From Thalassovita mangrovi (GTDB taxonomy: Bacteria > Pseudomonadota > Alphaproteobacteria > Rhodobacterales > Rhodobacteraceae): a stretch of DNA of 39,708 nucleotides. A program made the position numbers and the translations under genes. Below the pieces are notes generated by a model. That model saw only the letters and a program-made list of their open reading frames with translations. It had not been told where the DNA came from and ran no database searches. The stretch is taken from positions 1 to 39,708 of the forward strand of contig NZ_WWEN01000013.1 of assembly GCF_009857745.1 (NCBI RefSeq). Direction: 5' to 3'. This document shows, piece by piece, positions 1 to 8,200 of this stretch; position 1 is the stretch's first letter; each line of letters starts with the position of its first letter.

Positions 1-276
<276 letters not shown>

Positions 277-282
277 GTCCTG

Positions 283-317
283 ATAGATATAACCATCACA
301 ATAGATATAACCATCAC
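283..317. repeat. 18-bp tandem duplication beside the recombinase remnant
   Basis: ATAGATATAACCATCAC occurs at 283-299 and again, identical, at 301-317, giving an 18-bp period. In the recombinase frame it reads as two GYIY-containing units. It lies where similarity to the recombinase ends, so it may mark the deletion or insertion junction. Confidence 0.8.
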
Positions 318-318
318 C

Positions 319-662
319 GTGCCCATACGAGCCTCGAGGGGTTCGCTCCGTGTGAATATCATCGACGGTCGAAAAAAGACCAAAACCTGCACAGAACTGA
401 CTTATAAGCGAGGACACTCAGGCGAGCAGGTTAATGGCGACGAACCGACTTCGGTTGGTTTCGTCCGCGCTGTTGCTGTCGCGCTGAAGACCGCCGGTCG
501 CCAAATCGCCCCGTGCTTCCTGAAACGATCTCAAGGTGTACCACGTGAAGCGAAATATAGGGCCCCAACTGTGTCCGTACCAGTGCAGCTTGCGGCGCTA
601 CCGGGCCGTCGCCTATGTTTGCCCGGGATCCCAACGGGATCGGTTCATACGAGGTATTTGAC
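319..662. other. no gene recognised; presumed amiC upstream region
   Basis: I see no convincing coding sequence in these bases. Short open frames on both strands lack family resemblance and good ribosome-binding sites. The only structure noted is an imperfect inverted repeat at 439-465 (GACGAA...TTCGTC). A promoter for amiC should lie here, but no strong sigma-70 or sigma-54 element is evident. Confidence 0.4.
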
Positions 663-1811
663 ATGATCCCATCCGCACAGGACGGCTGGAGAGCCGGTGT
701 GCTTTTCTCGCGCAGCGGCACCACCGCCGTCACCGAGACCGAACATTACAACGGCACGATCCTGGCGATCGACGAAATCAATGCGGCGGGCGGCGTTTTG
801 GGACGGCCGATCATCCCCATCTGCCGGGACCCGGGATCGGACAGCGACACCTATCGCACGCTGGCGCGCCAGATGCTGTCCGAGGACGAACTGGATGTCA
901 TTTTCGGCTGCTCTATGTCGGCCAGCCGCAAGACCGTTCTGCCGGTGGTGGAACGCCATAATGGGCTGTTGTTCTATCCCTCCATGTACGAGGGTTTCGA
1001 ATACTGCGAGAACCTTGTCTATAGCGGTGCCACGCCGAACCAACTGTGTCTGCCGTTGGCCGATTACCTGCTGCAGAGCTTCGGTGACCGGATCGTGTTC
1101 GTCGGATCGGATTACATCTATCCCCGGGAATCCAACCGCATCATGCGCGACCTGATCGAAGCAAGGGGCGGGGAAACTGTCGCCGAACACTATCTGCCGT
1201 TGGGGGCCGGCGCGGCTGAGCAAATGGCCCTGATCCGCGAAATCGAACAGATGCGCCCCGACGCGGTGTTTTCCACTCTGGTGGGGACGTCGGCCCAAGC
1301 ATTCTATACGCTGTACGACGCAGCCGGGATCGACCGCGACACCTGTCCAATCGCGAGCCTGACCATGGCCGAAGGCGAGATTGCACGTATCGGGCCGGAG
1401 AAATGCACCGGCCATATCCTTGCGGCAAGCTACTTCCAAACCCTTGATACCGAGGTCAATCGCGCCTTCGTCGATGCCTACAAGGCGCGGTTTGGAGCCA
1501 CGGCCGTGACCAGCGTCTGGTCCGAACCCGCCTATAACCAGGTTCACCTTTTCGCACGTGCTCTGGAACGGGTCGGTGCGATGGACACTCATCGCATCGG
1601 GCAAGAGGTTCTGGGCCTGGAATTCGAAGCGCCGGGGGGGCGGATCCATGTCGACCCGGAAACCCGGCATACTTGGCTAACACCTCGGATCGGGGTGGCG
1701 CGGCAGGATGGGCTTTTCGACGTCGTATGGGAAGGCGGAGCTCCGGTTCATCCTGACCCGTACCTGGCCACCACCCGGTTCGAGGAGCCGTCTTTGCGGG
1801 AATGGGCATGA
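663..1811 (+). CDS. amiC: AmiC-like amide-binding regulator (cytoplasmic periplasmic-binding fold)
   Basis: This 382-residue protein has the type I periplasmic-binding fold but no signal peptide, as in AmiC, the ligand sensor that holds AmiR inactive until an amide binds. Family hallmarks are LAIDEINAAGGVLGRP near residue 35, the FYPSMYEGFEYCENLVYSG region near 110-130, and FVGSDYIYPRE. It clearly shares ancestry with the transporter binding protein at 3523, which repeats EEINAAGGVLGRP. I chose ATG 663 because GAGG at 651-654 sits 8 bases upstream; an earlier in-frame ATG at 615 has no such site. It overlaps amiR by 4 bases (ATGA), which suggests coupled translation and a stable AmiC-AmiR complex. 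The ligand is not readable from sequence; an amide is inferred from the neighbours. Confidence 0.88.
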   Translation: MIPSAQDGWRAGVLFSRSGTTAVTETEHYNGTILAIDEINAAGGVLGRPIIPICRDPGSDSDTYRTLARQMLSEDELDVIFGCSMSASRKTVLPVVERHNGLLFYPSMYEGFEYCENLVYSGATPNQLCLPLADYLLQSFGDRIVFVGSDYIYPRESNRIMRDLIEARGGETVAEHYLPLGAGAAEQMALIREIEQMRPDAVFSTLVGTSAQAFYTLYDAAGIDRDTCPIASLTMAEGEIARIGPEKCTGHILAASYFQTLDTEVNRAFVDAYKARFGATAVTSVWSEPAYNQVHLFARALERVGAMDTHRIGQEVLGLEFEAPGGRIHVDPETRHTWLTPRIGVARQDGLFDVVWEGGAPVHPDPYLATTRFEEPSLREWA

Positions 1812-2416
1812 AGGGACAACCGCGTCGCATACTCGACGATCTGCGCCGGGCGCGGGTGTTGGTGATCCATCCGCGAGACGAGGATGGTACCGTGTTGATC
1901 GGTCAGCTGCGTCGGCTGGGCTGTGAGGTGAACGCGGCTTGGCCGATGCCGGCGGCGCTGCCCGAAGGCACCGACACCGTGTTTATCAGCGTCGAGGATA
2001 CCGCGACTGATCAGGCCGTGCAGGTCTTCGAAGGTCATGACCCGGCGATCATCGCGGTCGTCACCTACGAAAGCCCGACCTCGCTGCGCGCGATCTACGA
2101 TCTCAATGCGCACGGGGTGATGAGCAAGCCATTGCGTCCGCTGGGCATCCTGACCCAGTTCACCCTTGCGCGCTATCGCCATAGCTACGAGGCGCGTCTG
2201 GCCGCGAAGGTGCGCAAGCTGGAGGAAACCCTGAAGGGTCGCCGGTTGGTGGATCGGGCGATCCGGTTGCTGGTTGACGAACAGGGGTTAGACGAGGATG
2301 CCGCCTATCGCCTGTTGCGCGATCAGGCCACTTCGGAACGGGTCACGATGGCTGCAATCTCCGAAGATCTGATCGCGGCGCATGAGACGATGCGCCGGCT
2401 TGGCCTGAAGCGCTGA
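1808..2416 (+). CDS. amiR: AmiR-like ANTAR transcription antiterminator
   Basis: This 202-residue protein matches the AmiR layout. An N-terminal pseudo-receiver domain (about 1-120, including RVLVIHPRDEDGTVLIGQL and VVTYESPTSLRAIYDLNAHGV) leads into a charged helical linker likely to form a coiled coil (about 125-150). A C-terminal three-helix ANTAR domain follows, with LVDRAIRLLVDEQGLDEDAAY and ISEDLIAAHETM. ANTAR proteins bind paired hexaloop RNA hairpins and prevent intrinsic termination; AmiR is silenced by AmiC until inducer arrives. The start at 1808 gives an ATGA overlap with amiC and a GGGA at 1798-1801; ATG 1802 in the same frame is the alternative. The hairpins and terminator lie directly downstream, so it probably acts on the continuing transcript. 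Confidence 0.88.
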   Translation: MKGQPRRILDDLRRARVLVIHPRDEDGTVLIGQLRRLGCEVNAAWPMPAALPEGTDTVFISVEDTATDQAVQVFEGHDPAIIAVVTYESPTSLRAIYDLNAHGVMSKPLRPLGILTQFTLARYRHSYEARLAAKVRKLEETLKGRRLVDRAIRLLVDEQGLDEDAAYRLLRDQATSERVTMAAISEDLIAAHETMRRLGLKR

Positions 2417-2510
2417 TTCAAATACGCCGAAAAAAGCAGCTCAAAAAACGATCAGTTGCCTAAATATTGTAATTGAACCGTATCGCCTTGCGTGACAGCA
2501 TCAGGGTAAC

Positions 2511-2541
2511 GAGCAAGATTGCTCCGCGGCAAGGTTGCCGC
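2511..2541 (+). promoter_or_regulatory. candidate ANTAR target: tandem hexaloop hairpins
   Basis: Two adjacent small hairpins are visible. GAGC-AAGATT-GCTC lies at 2511-2524 and GCGGC-AAGGTT-GCCGC at 2526-2541, separated by one base. Both loops have six bases and begin with AA. The known ANTAR RNA motif is a pair of hexaloops with A at loop position 1 and G at position 4. The second loop fits fully; the first has A at position 4. The location, between amiR and the terminator before the nitrilase gene, is where an AmiR target is expected. Confidence 0.7.
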
Positions 2542-2548
2542 TTCACAT

Positions 2549-2609
2549 CCCGGCTATGTAGCCCCCGACACTGCGGTTTTCGACCGTAGCCGGGGGCTTT
2601 TTGCGTTTT
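2549..2609 (+). terminator. leader terminator with a competing antiterminator pairing
   Basis: AGCCCCCG (2560-2567) pairs perfectly with CGGGGGCT (2591-2598). Inside it CTGCGGT (2571-2577) pairs with ACCGTAG (2583-2589) around a TTTCG loop, and TTTTTGCGTTTT follows. The 39-base hairpin ends just 11 bases before the GGAG ribosome-binding site of the nitrilase gene. CCCGGCTA (2549-2556) is perfectly complementary to TAGCCGGG (2587-2594), so an alternative helix could unpick both stems. This is a strong intrinsic terminator whose bypass would switch on the downstream genes. Confidence 0.85.
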
Positions 2610-2619
2610 GGAGACTGAC

Positions 2620-3465
2620 GTGCCCCTTGAGACTGCCCAATCGAACCCCGTAACTATCGCCTGTATTCAGTTCGAACCGAAGATCGGCGAAGTCGCCGCC
2701 AACCTGGACGCAATTGAAGAGCGGGTGCGCACGGCGCATGCCAAGGGGGCGCAGCTGATCGTGCTGCCCGAACTGGCCGATAGCGGCTATGTCTTCGACA
2801 GTGCTGAGGAACTGGCGAAACTGGCCCGGCCGATCCCGGACGGTGAAAGCGCGCAGCGTCTGATCACGCTGGCAGCCGAACTCGACGTCTACATCGTATC
2901 GGGGCTGGCCGAGGTCGCCGGCGACACCTTCTACAACTCGGCCATGCTGTGCGGGCCGGAAGGATACATCGGCACCTATCGCAAGATGCACCTGTGGTAT
3001 CGGGAAAACCTGTTCTTCGAAAAGGGCGACCTTGGCCTGCCGGTCTTTGATACCCCGCTGGGAAAAATCGGTATCGCGATCTGCTATGACGGCTGGTTTC
3101 CCGAAACCTTCCGCCAGCTGGCGATGAAGGGGGCCGAGGTGATCTGCGTGCCGACCAATTGGGTGCCGATGCCCGATCAGGACCCGGAGGCCGAGGCGAT
3201 GTCGAACATCCTGCACAAGGCTGCGGCGCATTCCAACGGGTTGTTCATCGCCTGTGCCGACCGGGTCGGTACCGAACGCGGCCAGCCCTTCATCGGTCAG
3301 AGCCTGATCCTCGACGCCACCGGCTGGCCGCTGGCCGGACCCGCCAGCCGCGAAGAGGAAGACATCCTCTATGCCGTGATTACCCCGTCAGCGGTCCCTG
3401 CCAAGCGTAAGCTCAACGAATTCAACGATATTTTCGGCGACCGGCGCTCCGACGTCTACGGCTGA
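2620..3465 (+). CDS. nitrilase-superfamily carbon-nitrogen hydrolase
   Basis: This 281-residue hydrolase has the complete Glu-Lys-Cys triad of the superfamily: Glu51 in VLPELADSGY, Lys122 in YRKMHLW and Cys155 in IAICYDGWFPE. The fold's usual acidic and hydrophobic signatures are intact and the length is normal, so it should be an active, cytoplasmic, thiol-dependent amidase or nitrilase releasing ammonia (amidase) or an acid and ammonia (nitrilase). I chose GTG 2620 because GGAG at 2610-2613 is 6 bases upstream; an in-frame TTG at 2608 would put the site inside the gene. It is the first gene after the amiR-linked terminator, the place held by amiE-type genes in aliphatic amidase operons. Exact substrate unknown; N-carbamoyl compounds are an alternative. 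Confidence 0.88.
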   Translation: MPLETAQSNPVTIACIQFEPKIGEVAANLDAIEERVRTAHAKGAQLIVLPELADSGYVFDSAEELAKLARPIPDGESAQRLITLAAELDVYIVSGLAEVAGDTFYNSAMLCGPEGYIGTYRKMHLWYRENLFFEKGDLGLPVFDTPLGKIGIAICYDGWFPETFRQLAMKGAEVICVPTNWVPMPDQDPEAEAMSNILHKAAAHSNGLFIACADRVGTERGQPFIGQSLILDATGWPLAGPASREEEDILYAVITPSAVPAKRKLNEFNDIFGDRRSDVYG

Positions 3466-3522
3466 ACCCGTTTCTTTCTCCCCAAACCTCCAACCCACTC
3501 AAACCAAACAGGGAATAAAACA

Positions 3523-4671
3523 ATGAAAATACCTTCTCTCCTTGCAACCATGACCAGCGTCATGCTGGCAGGCGGCGCCTTTGCCGCTGATGATGCGATC
3601 CGTATCGGCGTGCCCGTCGGCCTGTCGGGCGCCAACAGCGTCGTTGCGCCTTCGGTGGTGCAGTCGGCCGAACTGGCCGTCGAGGAAATCAACGCCGCGG
3701 GTGGCGTGCTTGGCCGCCCGCTGGAGCTGGTGATCGCCGATGACGCCTCGGGCGCGGCTGGCGCGCAGAAGGCCTTCGACTCGCTGGTGTTCCAGAAAGA
3801 GGTCGACGTGCTGATTTCGATGGAAACCAGCGCCGCGCGAAACGCCGGCCTGCCGATCGTTTCCAAGGGCAAGGTGCCCTATATCTACACCTCGTTCTAC
3901 GAAGGACGTTCGTGCAATCCGTACCTCTTTGTTGACGCCTGGGTGCCGGAACAGCAGGTGCCGCCGATCGTCGACTACCTGAAGGCCGAGGGCGCCAAGA
4001 AATACTTCCTGATCGGCAGCGACTACGCTTTCGGCCGCGGGATGTTGGAATTCGCCCGCAGCTATGTCGAAAGCACCGGCGGCGAAGTCGTGGGTGAAGA
4101 ATACCTGCCGATGGACGGTACCGATTGGACCGCGATCATCTCCAAGCTGAAAGCCTCCGGCGCCGAAGCGATGATCACCTCGACCGCAGGCGGTGCGCCG
4201 AACGTCACCCTGACCAAGCAGCTGCGTGGCGCGGGCGTCGATCTGCCCTATGCAAACCTCGCCGTGGATGAAGGCACCGCGAAAAGCATGGGCGCGGACG
4301 CGGCCGGCATCCTGATCTCGGCCTCTTATGTCACCGGTATCGACAGCGCCGAAAACAAGGCCTTCCTGGACGCGATGACCGCCAAGTTCGGTGACGAATT
4401 GCGCACCCCCAACGATCTGTCGGTGCCGCAGTACGAGGCCGTCTACCTCTATAAGGCCGCCGTCGAAAAGGCCGGCTCCACCGATGCCAAGGCCGTTCTG
4501 GACGTTCTGGACGAAGTGTCCTTCACCGGCCCGCGCGGCTCCATCCAGATGAGCAAGCAGCACCATGCGCCGCTGACCATGTATCTGGGCCAGGTGCAGG
4601 AAGACGGTTCGGTCGTCGTGGTCGAGACCTTCAAGGATGTCGATCCGGGCGAACAGTGCCCCAAGCTCTGA
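3523..4671 (+). CDS. ABC transporter substrate-binding protein (urea/amide/branched-chain type)
   Basis: This 382-residue protein is a periplasmic type I binding protein of the LivK/UrtA/AmiC group. The N-terminus has a Sec signal peptide (Lys2, hydrophobic stretch, AFA-ADD cleavage near residue 21). Mature hallmarks are IRIGVPVGLSG, ELAVEEINAAGGVLGRP and YIYTSFYEG, plus an extended C-terminal lobe ending in a DVDPGEQCPKL tail with a cysteine that could pair with Cys in the RSCNPYLF region. It starts 57 bases after the nitrilase stop, in the same operon. A stable hairpin directly follows the stop, a common arrangement for making binding protein in excess. Its similarity to AmiC suggests that sensor and importer recognise related ligands. 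Confidence 0.9.
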   Translation: MKIPSLLATMTSVMLAGGAFAADDAIRIGVPVGLSGANSVVAPSVVQSAELAVEEINAAGGVLGRPLELVIADDASGAAGAQKAFDSLVFQKEVDVLISMETSAARNAGLPIVSKGKVPYIYTSFYEGRSCNPYLFVDAWVPEQQVPPIVDYLKAEGAKKYFLIGSDYAFGRGMLEFARSYVESTGGEVVGEEYLPMDGTDWTAIISKLKASGAEAMITSTAGGAPNVTLTKQLRGAGVDLPYANLAVDEGTAKSMGADAAGILISASYVTGIDSAENKAFLDAMTAKFGDELRTPNDLSVPQYEAVYLYKAAVEKAGSTDAKAVLDVLDEVSFTGPRGSIQMSKQHHAPLTMYLGQVQEDGSVVVVETFKDVDPGEQCPKL

Positions 4672-4680
4672 TCTGACAGC

Positions 4681-4708
4681 GTGACCGGGGTCCCCTTGCC
4701 CCGGTCAC
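4681..4708 (+). promoter_or_regulatory. intercistronic hairpin after the binding-protein gene
   Basis: GTGACCGGGG (4681-4690) pairs perfectly with CCCCGGTCAC (4699-4708) around an 8-base loop. It begins 9 bases after the binding-protein stop. The following TAATTCTTATTG is only weakly T-rich, so partial termination or protection from 3' decay is likelier than full termination. Confidence 0.75.
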
Positions 4709-4740
4709 TAATTCTTATTGCAAAAGGAGAACCTGGCCTG

Positions 4741-5574
4741 ATGACGCTTCTGTTGGACATCGTGACGACCGCAGCCATCCTGTTCATCGTCTCGGCGGGG
4801 CTTCTCGCTATCTTCGGCGTTCTGGAAATCGTGAATTTCGCCCACGGGGCCTGGCTCACCGTGGGGGCCTATTGCGCCGTGGTGACCGGCGGGCTGGGGC
4901 TGAACCCATGGCTGGCGCTGCCGCTGGCCTTCGTCACCGGGGCCGTGCTGGGGGGCGTGACCGAACGCCTGATCGTACGGCCGCTCTATGCCCGGCCGCT
5001 GGACGCGATCCTTGCCACATGGGGGCTGGGCATCGTCATCGGCCAGTTGATCACGCTGTGGTTCGGGCGCGACGTGCAGTTCACTGAAAACCTGCTGTCC
5101 GGGACTTTCCATATGTTCGGCACCAGCTATTCGATCTACCGCATTTTCGCGCTGGCGGCGGCAGTTGCGATCGGGCTTGGCTTTGCCTTTCTGCTCGAAG
5201 GCACCCGGCTTGGCCTGTCGGCCCGCGCGATCATCATGAATGAAGCGCTGGCCCGCGCCCTGGGGTTGGACACCACGCGCGTCCGGCTCGTGACCTTCAT
5301 GATCGGCACCGGTTTGACCGCGCTGGCCGGCGTTCTGCTGACGCCGCTGACCAGCGTCGACCCCACCATGGGCGTGTCCTGGCTGATCGGGTCCTTCATG
5401 CTGGTGATGGTGGCCGGTTCCTCTTTCGGCGCCTTGGCCGTCGCCTGCCTTGTTTTCGGAGGAGCGCAGGTCCTCGTCTCCACCTTCATCAGCCCTATTC
5501 TCGGGGGAATCACGGTCGCCGTTCTGTGCGCACTGGTCCTCCGCATCAGTTCGAAAGGGTTTGCCCGTGTCTGA
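4741..5574 (+). CDS. livH: ABC transporter permease, LivH/UrtB family
   Basis: This 277-residue, very hydrophobic protein is an inner-membrane permease of the branched-chain amino acid/urea/amide importer class. Predicted helices fill most of the chain. The family motif IFGVLEIVNFAHGAWLTVGAY lies near residues 22-42, and the cytoplasmic coupling region near GLSARAIIMNEALARALGLDTTRV follows the EGTRLG segment. ATG 4741 is chosen because AGGAGA at 4725-4730 precedes it; an earlier in-frame GTG would run through the intercistronic hairpin. Its end overlaps the next gene by 8 bases, so translation is coupled to the LivM-LivG fusion with which it pairs. Confidence 0.92.
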   Translation: MTLLLDIVTTAAILFIVSAGLLAIFGVLEIVNFAHGAWLTVGAYCAVVTGGLGLNPWLALPLAFVTGAVLGGVTERLIVRPLYARPLDAILATWGLGIVIGQLITLWFGRDVQFTENLLSGTFHMFGTSYSIYRIFALAAAVAIGLGFAFLLEGTRLGLSARAIIMNEALARALGLDTTRVRLVTFMIGTGLTALAGVLLTPLTSVDPTMGVSWLIGSFMLVMVAGSSFGALAVACLVFGGAQVLVSTFISPILGGITVAVLCALVLRISSKGFARV

Positions 5575-7363
5575 CACGCTTGCCACATCTCTTCCCCGCA
5601 GTGCCGCTGTCCGGCGCCGGGCCGCAATTCTGGGCGTTCTCGCAGTAGCAGCGTTGGCGCTGGTGATCTTCGGCCCGATGTTCCTGGACCGGTTCAGCGT
5701 CAATGTTCTGACCCGATCGATGATTTACGCCATCCTGGCGATCACCGTTGACCTGCTTTGGGGCTTCACCGGCATTCTGACCTTCGGTCAGGCGGCCTTC
5801 TTCGGGATCGGCGCCTATGCTACGGCGATGTTGCTGACCCATATCGGCAGTTCTCCCACCCTGATCGGGGTGGCGTTGGTGCTGGCGATCCTGGTGCCGG
5901 TCGTGCTGGGCGTGATCGTGGGCTGGCTGTCGTTCTATTACGGCTCGACGCCGATCTACGCGACGGTGATTTCGCTGGTCTTTCCCATCGTTGTGACACA
6001 ACTGATCTACTCCGGCGGCACCCTGACCGGGTCGAGCAGCGGCATGGTCGGCTATTTCGGCCTTCCCTTCGGATTGGAGGGGTTCTTCCGGCTGTCGGGC
6101 ATCAGCCTGGTGATTGTCGCGGTGGGGGCGCTGATCTTCGTGCGCTCGGACAGCGGGCGTATTCTTACCGCGATCCGGGATAACGAAACCCGCTGCGCCT
6201 ATCTTGGTCTGAATACCCAGCGGATCAAGATCCTGCTGACCGCCGTGCTGGCAGGCGTGGCGGGATTGGCGGGCTTCCTCTATGCCAACGCCTCGGGCGT
6301 TGTTGCGCCGGAAAACACCAGCTTCGTTTTCGGCACCGAATTGGTGGTCTGGACCGCACTGGGCGGGCGGGGCACCGTTCTGGGCCCGGTTCTGGGCACT
6401 ATCGGCATCGATTACCTTAGTGCCAACCTGTCAGGTGAGCTGCCCTTCCTGTGGCAGTTGATCATCGGCGCGCTGTTCGTCGTGATGATCATCTTCCTGC
6501 CCAACGGCCTGGCCGCACTGGTCTCCCGCCTGACCCGGCGCGGTCGCGGCGAGGTGGTGGCCGAGGCCGGTCCCGTACTGGTCCCCGAGGCGCCGCTGCA
6601 TCACATGACGGCGGTCGATGGTCCGCTGTTGAGCATCGACAAGCTGGAAAAATCCTATGGCAGCCAGAAGGTGCTGGAGGACATCACGCTGGATGTCGCG
6701 CCGGGCGAACTGGTCAGCCTTGTCGGCCCTAACGGCGCGGGCAAGACCACGATGATGCGCTGCCTGACCGACGGCAAGGAAAGCTCGGGCGGCGTGATCC
6801 GCATCGCGGGCCAGAATATCGCCGGCATGGTTCCGAACCAGATCGTGGCCCTGGGCGTTGGCCGTAAATTCCAGGTCGCCAGCGTATTCGAAAGCCTGAC
6901 CGTGTCCGAATGCCTGCGCATGGCGCGCGCCGCGTTGGAAGCGCCCAGCTTCGTATCGGCATCAGACAAGTTGCGCTTACCTTCTGCAGCGATTGAAATC
7001 CTGCAACTGACCGGTCTGGACAAGCTGTTGTCGACCGAGGTTTCGCTGCTGTCGCATGGCCAAAAGCAGAGCCTTGAACTGGCCATGGTGGTCGCATTGG
7101 AACCGCGGATGATCCTGCTGGACGAACCCACCGCCGGGTTGACCAAGGCCGAACGCACGACCATCGGCACGATCCTGAAAAAACTGACCAATGAACTCGG
7201 CTTCGCCGCGATCCTCGTCGAACACGACCTCGACTTCGTTCGCGATATTTCCAGCCGGATCGTGGTGCTACATCAGGGCCGTCTGGTTCTGGACGGGTCG
7301 GTCGACGAGGTGGTGAATTCCGACATCGTCAAAACGATTTATTCGGGGGGTGAACATGTTTGA
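5567..7363 (+). CDS. fused ABC permease-ATPase (LivM domain + LivG domain)
   Basis: One 598-residue frame carries two subunits that are usually separate. Residues about 1-355 are a LivM/UrtC-type permease with many membrane helices and the LLWGFTGILTFGQAAFFGIGAYA motif. After a linker rich in R, E and P (about 350-375) comes an ATPase: Walker A GPNGAGKTT (387-395), Q-loop in VGRKFQVASVF, signature LSHGQ (495-499) and Walker B ILLDEP (Asp519, Glu520), with the H-loop His in VEHD. The signature is LSHGQ, as in the LivG/UrtD branch. GTG 5567 overlaps the livH stop by 8 bases and has GAAAGGG upstream. No stop or frameshift interrupts the junction, so the fusion looks genuine. Confidence 0.9.
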   Translation: MSDTLATSLPRSAAVRRRAAILGVLAVAALALVIFGPMFLDRFSVNVLTRSMIYAILAITVDLLWGFTGILTFGQAAFFGIGAYATAMLLTHIGSSPTLIGVALVLAILVPVVLGVIVGWLSFYYGSTPIYATVISLVFPIVVTQLIYSGGTLTGSSSGMVGYFGLPFGLEGFFRLSGISLVIVAVGALIFVRSDSGRILTAIRDNETRCAYLGLNTQRIKILLTAVLAGVAGLAGFLYANASGVVAPENTSFVFGTELVVWTALGGRGTVLGPVLGTIGIDYLSANLSGELPFLWQLIIGALFVVMIIFLPNGLAALVSRLTRRGRGEVVAEAGPVLVPEAPLHHMTAVDGPLLSIDKLEKSYGSQKVLEDITLDVAPGELVSLVGPNGAGKTTMMRCLTDGKESSGGVIRIAGQNIAGMVPNQIVALGVGRKFQVASVFESLTVSECLRMARAALEAPSFVSASDKLRLPSAAIEILQLTGLDKLLSTEVSLLSHGQKQSLELAMVVALEPRMILLDEPTAGLTKAERTTIGTILKKLTNELGFAAILVEHDLDFVRDISSRIVVLHQGRLVLDGSVDEVVNSDIVKTIYSGGEHV

Positions 7364-8075
7364 CGCCGTTGAAACAGATACCAAGCTGACCCTTGACGGC
7401 GTGACCAGCGGCTACGGCCCGGTGGCCATCATCAAGGATCTGTCGCTGTCGATACGCAAGGGTGAAATCTTTGCCCTGATGGGCAAGAACGGCATGGGCA
7501 AGACGACCTTGCTCAAGACCATCCTTGGACTGGTGCCTTCGCGTGAGGGCGAGATTCGGCTGGACGGCCGGTCAATCACCGGGGCCGCCCCGAAGGTCCT
7601 GATCAAGTCGGGCGTTGGCTATGCCCCGCAAGAACAACCGTTGTTCACCGATCTTAGCATCCGCGACAACCTGCGCCTGGCAGTCCGTTCTGACCGGGAA
7701 CTGGATGCCGCATTGGAGCATGTGTTTACCCATTTTCCTTTCCTGCGCGATCGGTTGGCGCAAAAGGCTGGCACTCTGTCGGGGGGAGAGCAAAAGATGC
7801 TGATCCTGAGCCGCGCTTTGATGCTGAAGCCTGACCTCATCCTGATCGACGAGATATCAGAAGGCCTGCAGCCAACGGTGATCGCGCAGATCGCCAAGGC
7901 GCTGCAAGCCGAACGTGCCGAAAGCGGTACGACCATCCTGCTGGTCGAACAGAACCTTAATTTCGCACTGGAAGTGGCCGACCGCTGGGCGGTTCTGAAA
8001 TTGGGTGAAATCGACGATTCCGGCATCGCTGGCCCGGACAGCCGGGAACGGGTGCTGGAGCATCTGAAGATCTGA
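7356..8075 (+). CDS. livF: ABC transporter ATPase, LivF/UrtE family
   Basis: This 239-residue ATPase is the second nucleotide-binding subunit of the importer. It has Walker A GKNGMGKTT (43-51, the methionine variant typical of LivF/UrtE), Q-loop in YAPQEQPLF, signature LSGGEQ, Walker B LILIDEISEG and H-loop position VEQN. The Walker B is followed by ISEGLQP, as in LivF, rather than by PTAGL as in the LivG half of the preceding gene. The H-loop residue is Gln, not His, again normal for LivF. ATG 7356 lies 5 bases after a GGGGGG run and overlaps the previous gene by 8 bases; GTG 7350 in frame is less likely. It would pair with the fused LivG domain. Confidence 0.92.
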   Translation: MFDAVETDTKLTLDGVTSGYGPVAIIKDLSLSIRKGEIFALMGKNGMGKTTLLKTILGLVPSREGEIRLDGRSITGAAPKVLIKSGVGYAPQEQPLFTDLSIRDNLRLAVRSDRELDAALEHVFTHFPFLRDRLAQKAGTLSGGEQKMLILSRALMLKPDLILIDEISEGLQPTVIAQIAKALQAERAESGTTILLVEQNLNFALEVADRWAVLKLGEIDDSGIAGPDSRERVLEHLKI

Positions 8076-8200
8076 TCGGTTCGGGCTGATTCCCCGAGAA
8101 GTCAAATGGAGCCAGCATATGATTGTACGGGGTAACGTGTTTTGGGCGTCGCATATTTCGGCGGGCTTGGTGCTGCCGCGTGCACCGTGAAAGGACTGCT

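Noticed and set aside
439-465. Imperfect inverted repeat GACGAA...TTCGTC upstream of amiC
   Set aside because: The inner arm is interrupted and the loop would be too small; no T-run follows. Too weak to call a terminator or operator.
8076-8200. A second ANTAR-type leader before the amidase gene
   Set aside because: The gap contains only a TCGGG/CCCGA hairpin (8081-8097). I found no paired hexaloops and no intrinsic terminator.
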